Below are positions 1 to 9,063 of a stretch of DNA of 64,000 nt, one piece after another. The notes below the pieces were generated by a model, which made no database searches, was not told the origin of the DNA, and saw only the letters and a program-made list of their open reading frames with translations. Numbering within the stretch: position 1 is the first letter of the stretch; each line of letters starts with the position of its first letter. The position numbers and the translations under genes are program-made. The DNA comes from Ligilactobacillus faecis (GTDB lineage Bacteria > Bacillota > Bacilli > Lactobacillales > Lactobacillaceae): assembly GCF_029889745.1 (NCBI RefSeq), contig NZ_CP123639.1, positions 2,089,501 through 2,153,500 on the forward strand. The letters are read 5' to 3'.

Positions 1-534
1 TTGCATCCAAGCGTTGAAACTAACTAGATTGTCATGACTGATCTGAACGCCTTTTGGTACCCCTGTTGTTCCTGAAGTAAAGATGATATAAAAATTCTCA
101 TCGCCAGAAACAAACTGAGCTTTGGTAGTTAATTTTTCTTTATTAGAAAAGACTTCTGTCAACTTTTGTGGTTCAATGATCGTCATATCAGTAAATGTTA
201 ACGGTAACTCTTCAACTGCGATACAAGCAGCTGGTTTGGCGATCTCCTTGATGATCTTGATCCGTTCAAGTGGTGAATGAGCGTCTACTGGAATGTAAGC
301 ATGTCCTGCTTTGACTGCTCCTAAAAATGAAGCGATCATCTCAAAAGTTTGTCCCCCAAAAATGATCACTGGCGCCCCTTTTGGTAAATCTAATGTCATC
401 AAGTATGCGGCTAACGAATCAGAATACTCTTTTAATTCAGCGTATGTGTTCGTTTTCCCTAGATAATCATAAGCGATCTTATCTGGAGAAGTTTTAGCCC
501 AGCCATCGATCACTTCGATCAAATTTTCTGACAT
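1..534 (-). CDS. dltA: D-alanine--poly(phosphoribitol) ligase DltA, N-terminal part (cut by window edge)
   Basis: This ligase activates D-alanine with ATP and loads it onto the carrier protein DltC for D-alanylation of teichoic acids. The 178 codons present begin MSENLIEVIDGWAKTSPDK and include the adenylate-forming P-loop motif FTSGTTGVPKGV near residue 155, which is diagnostic of the acyl-AMP synthetase fold. The ATG at 534 follows AGGAGG at good spacing, 11 nt after the dltX stop, so the two are co-transcribed. The remainder of the gene and dltBCD lie outside the window. Fragment length and order match the usual dltXABCD operon. Identification is confident. Confidence 0.95.
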   Translation of the reverse strand, partial: MSENLIEVIDGWAKTSPDKIAYDYLGKTNTYAELKEYSDSLAAYLMTLDLPKGAPVIIFGGQTFEMIASFLGAVKAGHAYIPVDAHSPLERIKIIKEIAKPAACIAVEELPLTFTDMTIIEPQKLTEVFSNKEKLTTKAQFVSGDENFYIIFTSGTTGVPKGVQISHDNLVSFNAWMQ

Positions 535-545
535 CGCAGTTCCTC

Positions 546-695
546 CTAAAACTCATTATAAATAAAATGTGGCTGATTTACTCCGCTATAACTATATAAA
601 TACACTAACGCAAATAGTACAGCAAAATAAAAGATAGTCTTTAAGATAAAATCGACATAGCCATTACTTAAAAATTTTTGCCATTTTTTCTTCAA
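546..695 (-). CDS. dltX: DltX, small membrane protein of D-alanylation operon
   Basis: DltX is a single-pass peptide of about 50 residues at the head of dlt operons that takes part in D-alanine transfer to lipoteichoic acid. The product has one hydrophobic helix (ILKTIFYFAVLFALVYLY) and the conserved C-terminal tail GVNQPHFIYNEF. A TTG start at 695 is preferred because AGGGG lies 8 nt upstream and gives 49 residues, the normal family length. The longer frame opening at 743 has no ribosome binding site. It directly precedes dltA. Family assignment rests on length, topology and the conserved tail. Confidence 0.88.
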   Translation of the reverse strand: MKKKWQKFLSNGYVDFILKTIFYFAVLFALVYLYSYSGVNQPHFIYNEF

Positions 696-745
696 GCATT
701 TCACCCCTATATATTTAATAGGCACACAAATGCCACATCTCATTA

Positions 746-775
746 ATATTACAATAACTTTACCTCATAAAACAA
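746..775 (-). promoter_or_regulatory. Putative sigma-A promoter of the dlt operon
   Basis: On the minus strand TTGTTT (770-775) and TAATAT (746-751) are separated by 18 nt, about 50 nt upstream of the dltX start. The hexamers are only moderately close to consensus, so this is a reasonable but unproven promoter. Confidence 0.4.
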
Positions 776-848
776 GGCTTTATGTTTTCATTAAACATTT
801 AAAATGTCATTTAAGCAAGTCCTTGTCATTTAAAAAAAAGTTAAGATC

Positions 849-1514
849 TCAATTGTCCATCAATTCTTCTAAACGATCGATCGCTTCTTTTGGCCCCGCA
901 ACTAAAATACTGTCATTTAGTCCTAAAACATCATCTGCCGCAGGAAGACACATCTCACTTTTACTATGTGCTAAAGCGATCACATTCAACTTATATTTAT
1001 CGCGAAAATCTAATTCAGCTAATGAACGCCCAAAAAAGCGGGGATTGGTGATCAAGATCTCAGCCATTTTAAAGTTTGAATCAAGGTCTAAATAATCGAT
1101 CATATTTTTAGAAGTCAAGCTACGCCCGATCCGCACGCCCATATCCCGTTCTGGATGGACGACACGATCAACGCCTAGTTTCTCTAGAACTTTAGCATGG
1201 TAGCCATTTTGGGCTTTAGCTGTCACATACTTGACTCCTTGCTCTTTGACCATCAAAGTTACTAAAATACTTGCTTGGATATCTTCACCGATCGCCACGA
1301 TCACATGATCGAAATTTCTGATCCCTAAAGAGCGTAAAACATCTTCATCTTGAGCATCAGCTACAACAGCCTGAGTCGCAATATCTTTGTAGTCGTTGAC
1401 GCGTGCTTCATCCTTATCGATCGCCAAAACTTCTTTACCGGCATCAGCTAGCGTCTGACATACGCTCCCCCCAAATCGACCTAGACCGATCACTGCAAAA
1501 GTCTGTTTTTCCAT
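849..1514 (-). CDS. ktrA: KtrA/TrkA-type potassium uptake regulatory subunit
   Basis: This is a cytoplasmic gating ring protein of a Ktr potassium channel. The 221-residue product has an N-terminal RCK/TrkA-N Rossmann domain with G10-x-G12-x-x-G15 and an acidic Asp33 at the end of the second strand, as in NAD(H)- or ATP-binding RCK domains. A TrkA-C domain follows from about residue 140. The ATG at 1514 has GAAAGGA upstream. No membrane subunit (KtrB) is encoded next to it, so the partner must lie elsewhere. KtrA and KtrC cannot be separated from sequence alone. Confidence 0.9.
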   Translation of the reverse strand: MEKQTFAVIGLGRFGGSVCQTLADAGKEVLAIDKDEARVNDYKDIATQAVVADAQDEDVLRSLGIRNFDHVIVAIGEDIQASILVTLMVKEQGVKYVTAKAQNGYHAKVLEKLGVDRVVHPERDMGVRIGRSLTSKNMIDYLDLDSNFKMAEILITNPRFFGRSLAELDFRDKYKLNVIALAHSKSEMCLPAADDVLGLNDSILVAGPKEAIDRLEELMDN

Positions 1515-1545
1515 CTAGCTTTTTCCTTTCTAATATCTGCAAAGT

Positions 1546-1581
1546 AAAAAAGTCCAGTCTATGTCCGACCAGACTCTTTTT
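1546..1581 (-). terminator. Rho-independent terminator after apt
   Basis: On the minus strand AGACT pairs with AGTCT and the hairpin is flanked by complementary A and T runs (AAAAAG and CTTTTT), with a small bulge. It begins immediately after the apt stop and lies before ktrA. Confidence 0.65.
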
Positions 1582-1582
1582 A

Positions 1583-2101
1583 CTAGTATTCCATCAAACA
1601 CAACGTATCATAATTTTCGAGACGCTTGCGTCCATTTAGATCTTTCAATTCAATGATGAAAGCACAACCAACGACTTTTCCCCCAAGTTGTTCGACTAGA
1701 TCGATCGTAGCTCCGATCGTTCCCCCAGTCGCTAAAAGATCATCGACGATCAAGACTTTTTGCCCAGGCTTGATCGCATCTTTATGCATATAAAGTGCTG
1801 ATGTCCCATATTCAAGATCGTACTTAGCTTCGATCGTTTCGCGTGGTAATTTACCAGCTTTGCGGGCTGGAGCAAATCCGACCCCTAATTCATAGGCTAC
1901 TGGGCAACCGACGATAAAGCCTCGTGCTTCTGGGCAAGCGACCATCTCGACACCTTTATCTTTTGCAAATTGGACGATCCTATCAGTTGCTTGACGGTAG
2001 GCTTGACCGTCAGCCATCAAAGGTGTGATATCTCTAAAAATGATCCCTTTTTCTGGATAATCAGGGATACTTGCAACATAATTATTCAAATCTAAAGCCA
2101 T
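1583..2101 (-). CDS. apt: Adenine phosphoribosyltransferase
   Basis: Apt converts adenine and PRPP to AMP and pyrophosphate in cytoplasmic purine salvage. The product has the type I PRTase PRPP loop [13 protein letters not shown] near residue 120 and the family opening [19 protein letters not shown]. Starting at the ATG at 2101 gives 172 residues, the usual family length; an in-frame TTG three codons earlier is less likely. The ribosome binding site is weak. It lies 119 nt downstream of recJ, the order commonly seen in Firmicutes, and ends at a terminator. Confidence 0.95.
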   Translation of the reverse strand: MALDLNNYVASIPDYPEKGIIFRDITPLMADGQAYRQATDRIVQFAKDKGVEMVACPEARGFIVGCPVAYELGVGFAPARKAGKLPRETIEAKYDLEYGTSALYMHKDAIKPGQKVLIVDDLLATGGTIGATIDLVEQLGGKVVGCAFIIELKDLNGRKRLENYDTLCLMEY

Positions 2102-2220
2102 TTTGCTCAACTATATAAATGTGAGTCCACAACCGTTGAGTTGCTTAAAAGTTTATATATTCCCTTCTTTAAAATATGCACTAAATATCCAGCTCACATC
2201 TCGACTTTTTCATGGATATT

Positions 2221-4518
2221 TTAACTACGTGCACTCAACCAATGTTTGAGTGTTCCTTCATCTGACTTAAGTAAAGTCGCTACGACTTGTTGCTTAGCCC
2301 TTTGGCTTTGGTAACTTGGAGTATCTTCCAAACGATGTGCTTTAGCACTAGCATTGAAGCTCAAGATACCCTTGTTTATTGTAACAAAACCCGCCTCAAA
2401 AAACACCTTTAAGATCAATAGCGCTTGATCGTCTTCTAAAGCACACGTCTTAGCAAGCGCAGCAAGATCGTCTGGAAACGTTATTTTTTGGTAGCGTTGC
2501 ATAAGTTTATAGACTTTGCCAAATTCTGCTCGTGTCGGTAATAAAACTTCTTGCTTTTTAGTGTAAAAATGAACTCGCATAGTTTTAGGACGGACACGTT
2601 TTAAAACAAACTCTAATTGGGTCAAATTAGCTGGCAGATCCACTAAAACTAACTCATCTAGGTCAGTCGTTGTTAAGTTCTTGTCAAAAACAAGGCACTG
2701 AGCTAGAGCTGGTAAATGAGGGCGGAGTTTTTGTGCCAATTGTGGATTAAAGAAACCATAAGTCACAGGACGTAAAAACATCTCCTGCGTTAATTTTACT
2801 TTGCGCTCGATAACAACTTTTGCATGTTTCTCAGCTAAGCTAAGATCTTTGATCAAAAGTTGAGGCTTGACCTGTCCGCGCCACTCGTTTTTAGCAAGAG
2901 AAGCTACAAATTGGATATCTGCTGGCGCTTGTAAGAGCTCAGGAAGTTCTTCTTTGACGCCAAACGCTAGTGCTGTGATCTCAGTTGCTCCATTTTTCAA
3001 TTCCAAGCGTAAATGATCGTTATTTTTTCCGATCGCTTTAGCACTTACAACTTGATGATCATTGATCTCAAAAAGTGGCAACTCATTCCCAGTTCCAAAA
3101 GGAGCTAACTTAGCAAGTTCATCGAGCAAATTCAGATCAACTTCGCTTAAAGATAAAGAACTAACGATCGCCAAGGCTTGTGCTTTAGCTTGATCTAATT
3201 TTTGATGTTTAGCTTCGGTATCTAAGATCTGTTGCAACTTTTCAATATTAGTTTGTAAAACCGTCACACCACAAGCCATATGATGTCCACCAAAGCTTTC
3301 TAAAAACTCTCGGTGTCCGTCAAGAGCATCAAAAAGATGAAAAGCTTCGACCGATCGACCTGAACCTTTAGCTTCTCCGTTTGCGAGATTTAAAACGACT
3401 GCTGGTCGTCCTGTCTTTTCAACTAAACGGCTCGCAACGATTCCTAAAACTCCTTCATGCCAATCAGTTCCAGCCACAACATCAACGAGATGTCCTGGCG
3501 CTTTAGCAACTTTAGCTAAAGCTTCCGTCGTGATCTTTTCAACTATTTCTTGGCGTTTAGCATTCAAAGCTTGCGCCTTTTTAGCTAACTCTTGGGCCCG
3601 CTCTTCATCTAAAGTCGTCAATAATTCGACTCCGATCTGAGCATGTTGCATCCGTCCGATCGCATTCAATCGTGGTGCCAAAGTAAAACCAACTGTTTGC
3701 TCTGTGATCTCTTTTTCATTGAGACCAGCCAATTCGTAAAGCGCCAACAAACCAGGCCTTAAAGTATTTTCTAAAGCAACCAGCCCAAATTTAGCTAGCG
3801 CACGATTTTCATCTGTTAAAGAAACAAGATCAGCGATCGTTCCTAAGGCAGCTAGATCTAAGAAATCTTCTGGGATCTCCTCTAACATCGCTTGAGCCAT
3901 TTTAAAAGCGACGCCAGCTCCAGAAAGATCGGCAAAAGGATAGTCACCTTTAGGATGACGCGGATGGATCACCGCATAAGCAGGTGGAAGCTGAGCTGGG
4001 AGCTCGTGGTGATCAGTTACGATCACATCTAAGCCTTGTTCTTTAGCATACGTGATCGCTTCAAGCCCAGCGACCCCATTATCAACAGTCACTAATAGTT
4101 CTGTGCCTTGTTCGAGCAGACGAGCATATACCTCTTTATTAGGACCATAACCATCTTGGAAGCGATCAGGGATATAATAATCAACATCTGCTCCCAATTG
4201 AAGTAATGCTTCATACATGATCGCAGTACTCGTCAGACCATCTACGTCATAATCACCATAAACTGTGATATGTTCTTCATTGACGATCGCATCTTGGATC
4301 CGTTCGATCGCCCTTTGCATATCAAATAATTGATATGGATCATAAAAACTCTCGCTTGTCGGTTCTAAGAAGCGTTTGATCTTAGCCACAGTGTCTTGTC
4401 CTCTAGCCACTAAGATCTCAGTCACTAGCGGAGAAAGTCCAAGTTCAGTTGCTATTTCATCGACATTTTCTTTTTCTGGGAGATCTTGTTTTTTCCATTC
4501 ATATTTTGGCGTGATCAA
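2221..4518 (-). CDS. recJ: Single-stranded-DNA-specific exonuclease RecJ
   Basis: RecJ is a 5'-3' ssDNA exonuclease of recombinational and mismatch repair. Visible motifs are the DHH-family metal-binding DYDVDG near residue 90, VTDHHELP near residue 160, and the DHHA1-type GGHHMACG near residue 400. A long C-terminal extension typical of Gram-positive RecJ follows. The frame opens with GTG at 4533, but TTG at 4518 is preferred because GAGGGA lies 6 nt upstream; both are possible. The gene follows lapA almost without a gap and is probably in one transcript with rnz, the SDR gene and lapA. Confidence 0.93.
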   Translation of the reverse strand: MITPKYEWKKQDLPEKENVDEIATELGLSPLVTEILVARGQDTVAKIKRFLEPTSESFYDPYQLFDMQRAIERIQDAIVNEEHITVYGDYDVDGLTSTAIMYEALLQLGADVDYYIPDRFQDGYGPNKEVYARLLEQGTELLVTVDNGVAGLEAITYAKEQGLDVIVTDHHELPAQLPPAYAVIHPRHPKGDYPFADLSGAGVAFKMAQAMLEEIPEDFLDLAALGTIADLVSLTDENRALAKFGLVALENTLRPGLLALYELAGLNEKEITEQTVGFTLAPRLNAIGRMQHAQIGVELLTTLDEERAQELAKKAQALNAKRQEIVEKITTEALAKVAKAPGHLVDVVAGTDWHEGVLGIVASRLVEKTGRPAVVLNLANGEAKGSGRSVEAFHLFDALDGHREFLESFGGHHMACGVTVLQTNIEKLQQILDTEAKHQKLDQAKAQALAIVSSLSLSEVDLNLLDELAKLAPFGTGNELPLFEINDHQVVSAKAIGKNNDHLRLELKNGATEITALAFGVKEELPELLQAPADIQFVASLAKNEWRGQVKPQLLIKDLSLAEKHAKVVIERKVKLTQEMFLRPVTYGFFNPQLAQKLRPHLPALAQCLVFDKNLTTTDLDELVLVDLPANLTQLEFVLKRVRPKTMRVHFYTKKQEVLLPTRAEFGKVYKLMQRYQKITFPDDLAALAKTCALEDDQALLILKVFFEAGFVTINKGILSFNASAKAHRLEDTPSYQSQRAKQQVVATLLKSDEGTLKHWLSARS

Positions 4519-4535
4519 ATTAAAATCCCTCACAA

Positions 4536-4841
4536 TTATTTAACTTTATCTGGACGTGTTTCAGTTGTTTCCTTTTTTTCAGTTCTGCGCATCGTTTTAT
4601 TAGCTTGAACTTGTTGCTCTAAACGTTTGATCTCATTTTTTTGTTGCAAGATCGTCGCTAACGACAACGAAACTGCAATGATCACACCGATCAAAAGCAC
4701 TAAAACTAAAACGATCACTAACGGCATCGTAACTTTAGCAAAACCAAAATTTACTGTCGCTGGTTGAACGTTCATCCAAGAAAAGATCACCACTAACAAA
4801 ACTAAGATCAATACTAAGACTAAGTTCCACTGTTTTTTCAT
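4536..4841 (-). CDS. LapA-family small membrane protein
   Basis: The 101-residue protein has two hydrophobic helices (about residues 7-25 and 38-65) separated by a short loop (MNVQPATVNFGFAKVTMP), followed by a charged coiled-coil-like tail. This is the architecture of the LapA/DUF1049 family, whose E. coli member LapA acts with LapB in LPS assembly; Gram-positive members have no settled role. It sits between an SDR gene and recJ in one operon. Family assignment is by architecture; the function is unknown. Confidence 0.75.
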   Translation of the reverse strand: MKKQWNLVLVLILVLLVVIFSWMNVQPATVNFGFAKVTMPLVIVLVLVLLIGVIIAVSLSLATILQQKNEIKRLEQQVQANKTMRRTEKKETTETRPDKVK

Positions 4842-4856
4842 TCTTTACCCCCCTTA

Positions 4857-5666
4857 CTATTTTTTGTTAAAGATCCCACCAGCTAAGTGATCACCTAACC
4901 ATGGGAAAAGTTGATAGCCATAATTAGCCCATTGCATATAACCAGGTAAATTCAATTCACGACGACTCGTTCCGATCGCATTAACGATCTTTTCTGCTAC
5001 GATCTCTGGGTTCAAAGCCATCCATTTGACTCGATCGATATACTCGCCTGAACGGTCTGCGATCTCAAAGAATGCGGTCCTGATCGGACCAGGGTTGACA
5101 GTCATCACTGCGATCCCTAAAGGTCTCAGCTCAAGTCTTAAAGCATTCGAATAAGCGATCACAGCGGCTTTAGTGGCCGAATAGATCGAAGATTTTGGCG
5201 TTGCGATCTTGCCAGCGACCGAAGCGACATTGATGATCATCCCCCGTTGTCTTTTAGCCATGTTCAAAGCAACGTATTTTGTAATATACATAACACCTAA
5301 AACGTTGACACGAAACATCTTTTCTGCGATATCCATATTAAAACTCAAAGCTTGATTCATCAAACCAAAACCAGCATCATTGATCAAGACATCAACTGGC
5401 CCGATATTATTCTCGATCTCATCGACGATTTGTTCGATCTCCTCTGGTTTTGAAACATCAAGTTGATAAGCATAGGCCATCCGCCCTGAGATCGCTTTAC
5501 AAACAGACATTACTTTATCTAATTTTTCTTTTCGACGAGCACAGCCAACAACGATCGCTCCTTTTTTGGCTGCTTGATAAGCGACTTGCTCTCCTAAACC
5601 AGAAGAGGCTCCAGTGATCAATACAACACGATTAGTTAAATTTTTTAATTGTCTATATCCCATCAT
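4857..5666 (-). CDS. Short-chain dehydrogenase/reductase
   Basis: This 269-residue classical SDR has the NAD(P)-binding TGASSGLGEQVA near residue 19, the structural NDAG motif near residue 92, and the catalytic Tyr-Lys in YSATKAA near residue 160, preceded by the active-site Ser of VASVAG. The substrate cannot be predicted. Its start overlaps the rnz stop in TAATG, so translation is probably coupled. The rnz-SDR-recJ order is common in lactobacilli and resembles the place of B. subtilis yqjQ. Confidence 0.88.
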   Translation of the reverse strand: MMGYRQLKNLTNRVVLITGASSGLGEQVAYQAAKKGAIVVGCARRKEKLDKVMSVCKAISGRMAYAYQLDVSKPEEIEQIVDEIENNIGPVDVLINDAGFGLMNQALSFNMDIAEKMFRVNVLGVMYITKYVALNMAKRQRGMIINVASVAGKIATPKSSIYSATKAAVIAYSNALRLELRPLGIAVMTVNPGPIRTAFFEIADRSGEYIDRVKWMALNPEIVAEKIVNAIGTSRRELNLPGYMQWANYGYQLFPWLGDHLAGGIFNKK

Positions 5667-6616
5667 TAAATTTCAGAACCTTTCTTGTTAAAGGGGACGT
5701 CGATCACATCAAAATCTTTGACGACCCGTGTTTGAGCAAAGACTTTGCGCGCATCTTTTTCAAGTTGTGTAACTAAAGGCCCAACATAACGAGCCGAGAT
5801 ATGCGTCAATAATAGTTCTTTGACATTAGCTCTAGTCGCTAAATTAGCCGCTTGAACACAAGTTGAATGGTAATAATTTCGAGCAAGTTTTGCTTCACCT
5901 TTACCAAAAGTACTTTCATGTACTAATATATCAGCATCTTGGGCCAAAGGTAAAATACTTGCAGTTTGGCGTGTATCACCTAAGATCGTGATCGTACGTC
6001 CTTTTTGAGGTGCCCCAACATAATCTTTGCCCTCAAGCACGCGTCCATCTGGCAAAGTCACTATCTCACCTGCTTTTAACCTACCATATACTGGTCCTGC
6101 AGGCACTCTTTCTTGCTTAAGTTTTTCGATCAAAAGTTCACCAGGATGATCTTTTTCTTCGATCCGATAACCTATACACTCGATCCGGTGGTCCAAGCGA
6201 TCAAATGAAACTTTAAATTTATCATCTTCAAAGATCACACCAGGCTCAGTTAATTCGACAAAATGCAACGGATAAGAGAGCCGTGTTTGAGAAACTTGTA
6301 AACTGATATCTACAAAAGCCTTGATCCCTTTAGGGCCATAGATCGTAAGCGGTCTGATCTCTTCACCACTTTGAAATGAACGACTACTCAAAAATCCAGG
6401 TAAGCCAAAAATGTGGTCTCCATGTAAGTGCGTGATAAAGATCTTATCGACTTTTCGTGGACGGATCGTCGTCCGTAAGATCTGATGTTGTGTTCCTTCA
6501 CCAACATCAAAGAGCCAAACGGCATTTTCTTCATCCAATAATTTGAGCGCAAGGGAGGTCACATTTCGAAATTTAGCGGGTGAGCCTGCGCCAGTTCCTA
6601 AAAACTCTAATTCCAT
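5666..6616 (-). CDS. rnz: Ribonuclease Z
   Basis: RNase Z is the zinc endonuclease that trims the 3' ends of tRNA precursors. The product carries the metallo-beta-lactamase motif H63-x-H65-x-D67-H68 ([10 protein letters not shown]), further metal ligands in LGDTR and HSTC, and the distal HIS element near residue 270. At 316 residues it is normal for the short, dimeric RNase Z. It is the first gene of the run rnz-SDR-lapA-recJ-apt on the minus strand. Confidence 0.95.
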   Translation of the reverse strand: MELEFLGTGAGSPAKFRNVTSLALKLLDEENAVWLFDVGEGTQHQILRTTIRPRKVDKIFITHLHGDHIFGLPGFLSSRSFQSGEEIRPLTIYGPKGIKAFVDISLQVSQTRLSYPLHFVELTEPGVIFEDDKFKVSFDRLDHRIECIGYRIEEKDHPGELLIEKLKQERVPAGPVYGRLKAGEIVTLPDGRVLEGKDYVGAPQKGRTITILGDTRQTASILPLAQDADILVHESTFGKGEAKLARNYYHSTCVQAANLATRANVKELLLTHISARYVGPLVTQLEKDARKVFAQTRVVKDFDVIDVPFNKKGSEI

Positions 6617-6761
6617 GTTACTTTTTATTCCTATTCTAATCGGTCAGACCGAAGTAGTTTTCTTTGCATTCTTTTCTATTTTATCATCATTTTTTACAGC
6701 TTACAAAAAAGCCTTAAGAATTCTTCTTTATTTTAGAAAAATTACGTCACCACCCTTTTTA

Positions 6762-6790
6762 TTGACTAGCATGCCAGCTCCTTTTACAAT
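6762..6790 (+). promoter_or_regulatory. Consensus-like sigma-A promoter
   Basis: TTGACT and TACAAT are separated by exactly 17 nt on the plus strand. Transcription would begin near 6797, which rules out the ATG at 6771 as the start of the small gene that follows. Confidence 0.65.
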
Positions 6791-6839
6791 TAGAACACAG
6801 TTTATACGAAAGGATGGCTATTTAGCCAACATTAGATCT

Positions 6840-7109
6840 ATGCTTATCGGAGATTTCTTACTATTGACAAATGAATTAGACCAAACATTACAACTTGGCT
6901 TAGAGACCCCTGAAAAGCCTTTAGGATTTATCCGTCTTGATGGAACACAACTCATTTTCTTACCGGCTAAAAAAGCTTTAACTTTAAAAAAAGCACGACA
7001 AAAACTTGTCACCTTTGAACCAACATTTCAGTTATGCGTATTTGATAACGAAGACGCACGTTTACTCTTTGGCTTAAAGATCGCTCCTCCTTTTTTACTA
7101 CTCAAATGA
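6840..7109 (+). CDS. Small hypothetical protein
   Basis: This is an unrecognised product of 89 residues from ATG 6840 (MLIGDFLLLTNELDQTLQLG...), mixed hydrophobic and charged, with no membrane helix or catalytic motif. The frame stays open upstream to 6543, but the promoter at 6762-6790 places the transcript start at about 6797. AAAGGA at about 6811 is too far from ATG 6840 for a standard start, so the true N terminus is unclear. It ends at a bidirectional terminator shared with the convergent oatA-like gene. That context supports a real gene, but the coding evidence is modest. Confidence 0.45.
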   Translation: MLIGDFLLLTNELDQTLQLGLETPEKPLGFIRLDGTQLIFLPAKKALTLKKARQKLVTFEPTFQLCVFDNEDARLLFGLKIAPPFLLLK

Positions 7110-7117
7110 TCTTCCAC

Positions 7118-7171
7118 AAAATAAATGACCGCTAGTTACATTTACTTTTCAAACTAGCGGTCATCTATTTT
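7118..7171. terminator. Bidirectional terminator between convergent genes
   Basis: ATGACCGCTAGTT and AACTAGCGGTCAT form a perfect 13-bp stem flanked by A-rich and T-rich runs. It serves the small plus-strand gene and the minus-strand acyltransferase gene. Confidence 0.85.
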
Positions 7172-9032
7172 ATTTTAATATCTGACGGGCCACATATGGT
7201 CCATAGTATTTAAGTCCTTCTGGATTTGGGTGGACGTTATCATCATAAAACCACTCAGGATGATCTTTGCTATATGTATACCAATCGATCACTTTTAAAT
7301 TTGGATACTTTTTAGCAGCTACTTTCAGATCATTATTTACTTGATCTTGCCAACGTCTTGTTGGAACATGCACATTGATCCAGTAAAGTTTCCGCTCTTT
7401 TCCAACGATCGCCATGATCTGGTCTAGCTCTTGTTCAGAATACGGGCCATTCGTTCCTTCACTGAGTAAGACTGTATCTGCAAGTTTTCCACTTTGAGCT
7501 AAACTTTGTAAAACGGGGATCGCTTCTCCTACTTGCCGTCCTACTTTAGCGTCGACATACATATTAGGGAAGATTTCTTGCAAAGTAGTCGAAGAAGCAG
7601 CTAAAACTGAATCCCCAACGGCGGTGATCTGTAGTTGCTTAGCTTTGGCGATCTCATTTTCAGTCAGATCAAATTGCTTAGCTGTATTAGTATCAGCGCT
7701 ACTTGAAGAGTGCTCACTACTTGAAGTTTTAGCAGCGATATTTTTATTTTGTTTGGCAACTTTTTTATCGTTTTCTTTGATCGTCTTTTCAAGCGCTGTA
7801 TCTTTTTTAGCTTCAGAACCCGAAGTCGTTCCCGTTGTTGCTCCGACGACCGCTAACAAGACGATCAATCCTGGGATCAGCATATACCAACGCTTGTTGC
7901 CATAACTCGAATCTCGTCGACAAAACTCTTTGAGCGTACTCCATGTTTTAGAGTAATCAAAGTGTTGCAATGGCAGCTCTAAGAAGCGATATGACAGATC
8001 ACTCAAAACTAAGATCAGCGCTACTTCGATCAAAGCATACAAAAATGAATGATCAGCCACATTGATCTTACTCTCAAAAAAGACTAAAACAGGATACTGA
8101 TAAAGATAGATCCCATAGCTTCTTTTTCCGATCCAAGCAAAGAGTCGATTTGTCAACAGTCGATTCATATCAGCGCCAGGATGAGCAACAACTGCTACTA
8201 AGATCATCGATAAAACTGAGAAAAAGAACATCCCTCCGCGATAAACAAGGGCACTCTCTCCTGTCATCTGCATAAACATCAAACAAAGCAACATCAAAGC
8301 TCCGCCCCCGATCACATCTAGCAACAACCGCAGATTAGTCGGAAGATCTTTTCTCAAAGCTGTACTTGGCCAAACAACTGCTAAAGCCGCTCCAAGCAAG
8401 ATCGAAAACATGCGTGTATCGGTCCCGTAATAGACACGTGAAGGGTCTTGCCCGGTTCGGTATAAGATCGCCATCAAAAGCGCTGAAATAAACGCTAAAA
8501 TGATCATCGTGTCAAAGATCGGCTGCTTTTTCTTGACAAATTTCAACAAAATGATAATGATCAAAGGCCAAAAGAGATAAAACTGCCCTTCGATCGACAA
8601 CGACCATAAATGTGTAAACGGTGACTGCGTTCCAAATTTATCAAAATACGACTCGTGATGGGTCACTTGGTACCAATTGTACACATATAATAAGTTAGTC
8701 ATGATCACTGCCCGTATATTAGCCAAGAGATCACGAGCAAAGAGCGTGATATAGGCTGTCGTCGCCAAGACTAATGTTACTAAAGCAGGGTAAAGTCTTT
8801 TCACCCGCCTGATATAAAATCCAATAACATCGATCCGTTTATTTTGTTGCCATTCTTGAAATAAAAGATCAGTGATCAAATACCCAGAAACAACAAAGAA
8901 GATCGGCACGCCTAGAAAACCACCTTGAAATTGATATGGGGCCAAATGATATAAAATAACTCCTATCACAGCTAACGTTCTGATCCCATCAAATCCAGAA
9001 ATATATCTACTTTTTTTTAACCTTTTTCCCAT
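7170..9032 (-). CDS. OatA-like acyltransferase (acyltransferase 3 plus SGNH domain)
   Basis: The 620-residue membrane protein has an N-terminal acyltransferase-3 domain with about ten helices (residues 10-400; GFDGIRTLAVIGVILYHLAP at the start). A Ser/Thr/Lys-rich linker follows at about 405-450, then an extracellular SGNH-hydrolase domain with VGDSVLAA near 472 and a catalytic Asp/His in DDNVHPNPEG near 600. This is the architecture of OatA, which O-acetylates MurNAc and gives lysozyme resistance. Related proteins modify other envelope polymers, so the acceptor is inferred. Its stop lies within the shared terminator. Confidence 0.88.
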   Translation of the reverse strand: MGKRLKKSRYISGFDGIRTLAVIGVILYHLAPYQFQGGFLGVPIFFVVSGYLITDLLFQEWQQNKRIDVIGFYIRRVKRLYPALVTLVLATTAYITLFARDLLANIRAVIMTNLLYVYNWYQVTHHESYFDKFGTQSPFTHLWSLSIEGQFYLFWPLIIIILLKFVKKKQPIFDTMIILAFISALLMAILYRTGQDPSRVYYGTDTRMFSILLGAALAVVWPSTALRKDLPTNLRLLLDVIGGGALMLLCLMFMQMTGESALVYRGGMFFFSVLSMILVAVVAHPGADMNRLLTNRLFAWIGKRSYGIYLYQYPVLVFFESKINVADHSFLYALIEVALILVLSDLSYRFLELPLQHFDYSKTWSTLKEFCRRDSSYGNKRWYMLIPGLIVLLAVVGATTGTTSGSEAKKDTALEKTIKENDKKVAKQNKNIAAKTSSSEHSSSSADTNTAKQFDLTENEIAKAKQLQITAVGDSVLAASSTTLQEIFPNMYVDAKVGRQVGEAIPVLQSLAQSGKLADTVLLSEGTNGPYSEQELDQIMAIVGKERKLYWINVHVPTRRWQDQVNNDLKVAAKKYPNLKVIDWYTYSKDHPEWFYDDNVHPNPEGLKYYGPYVARQILK

Positions 9033-9063
9033 TTGTCAGCTATTCCTTCATTGCAATTAGTTA

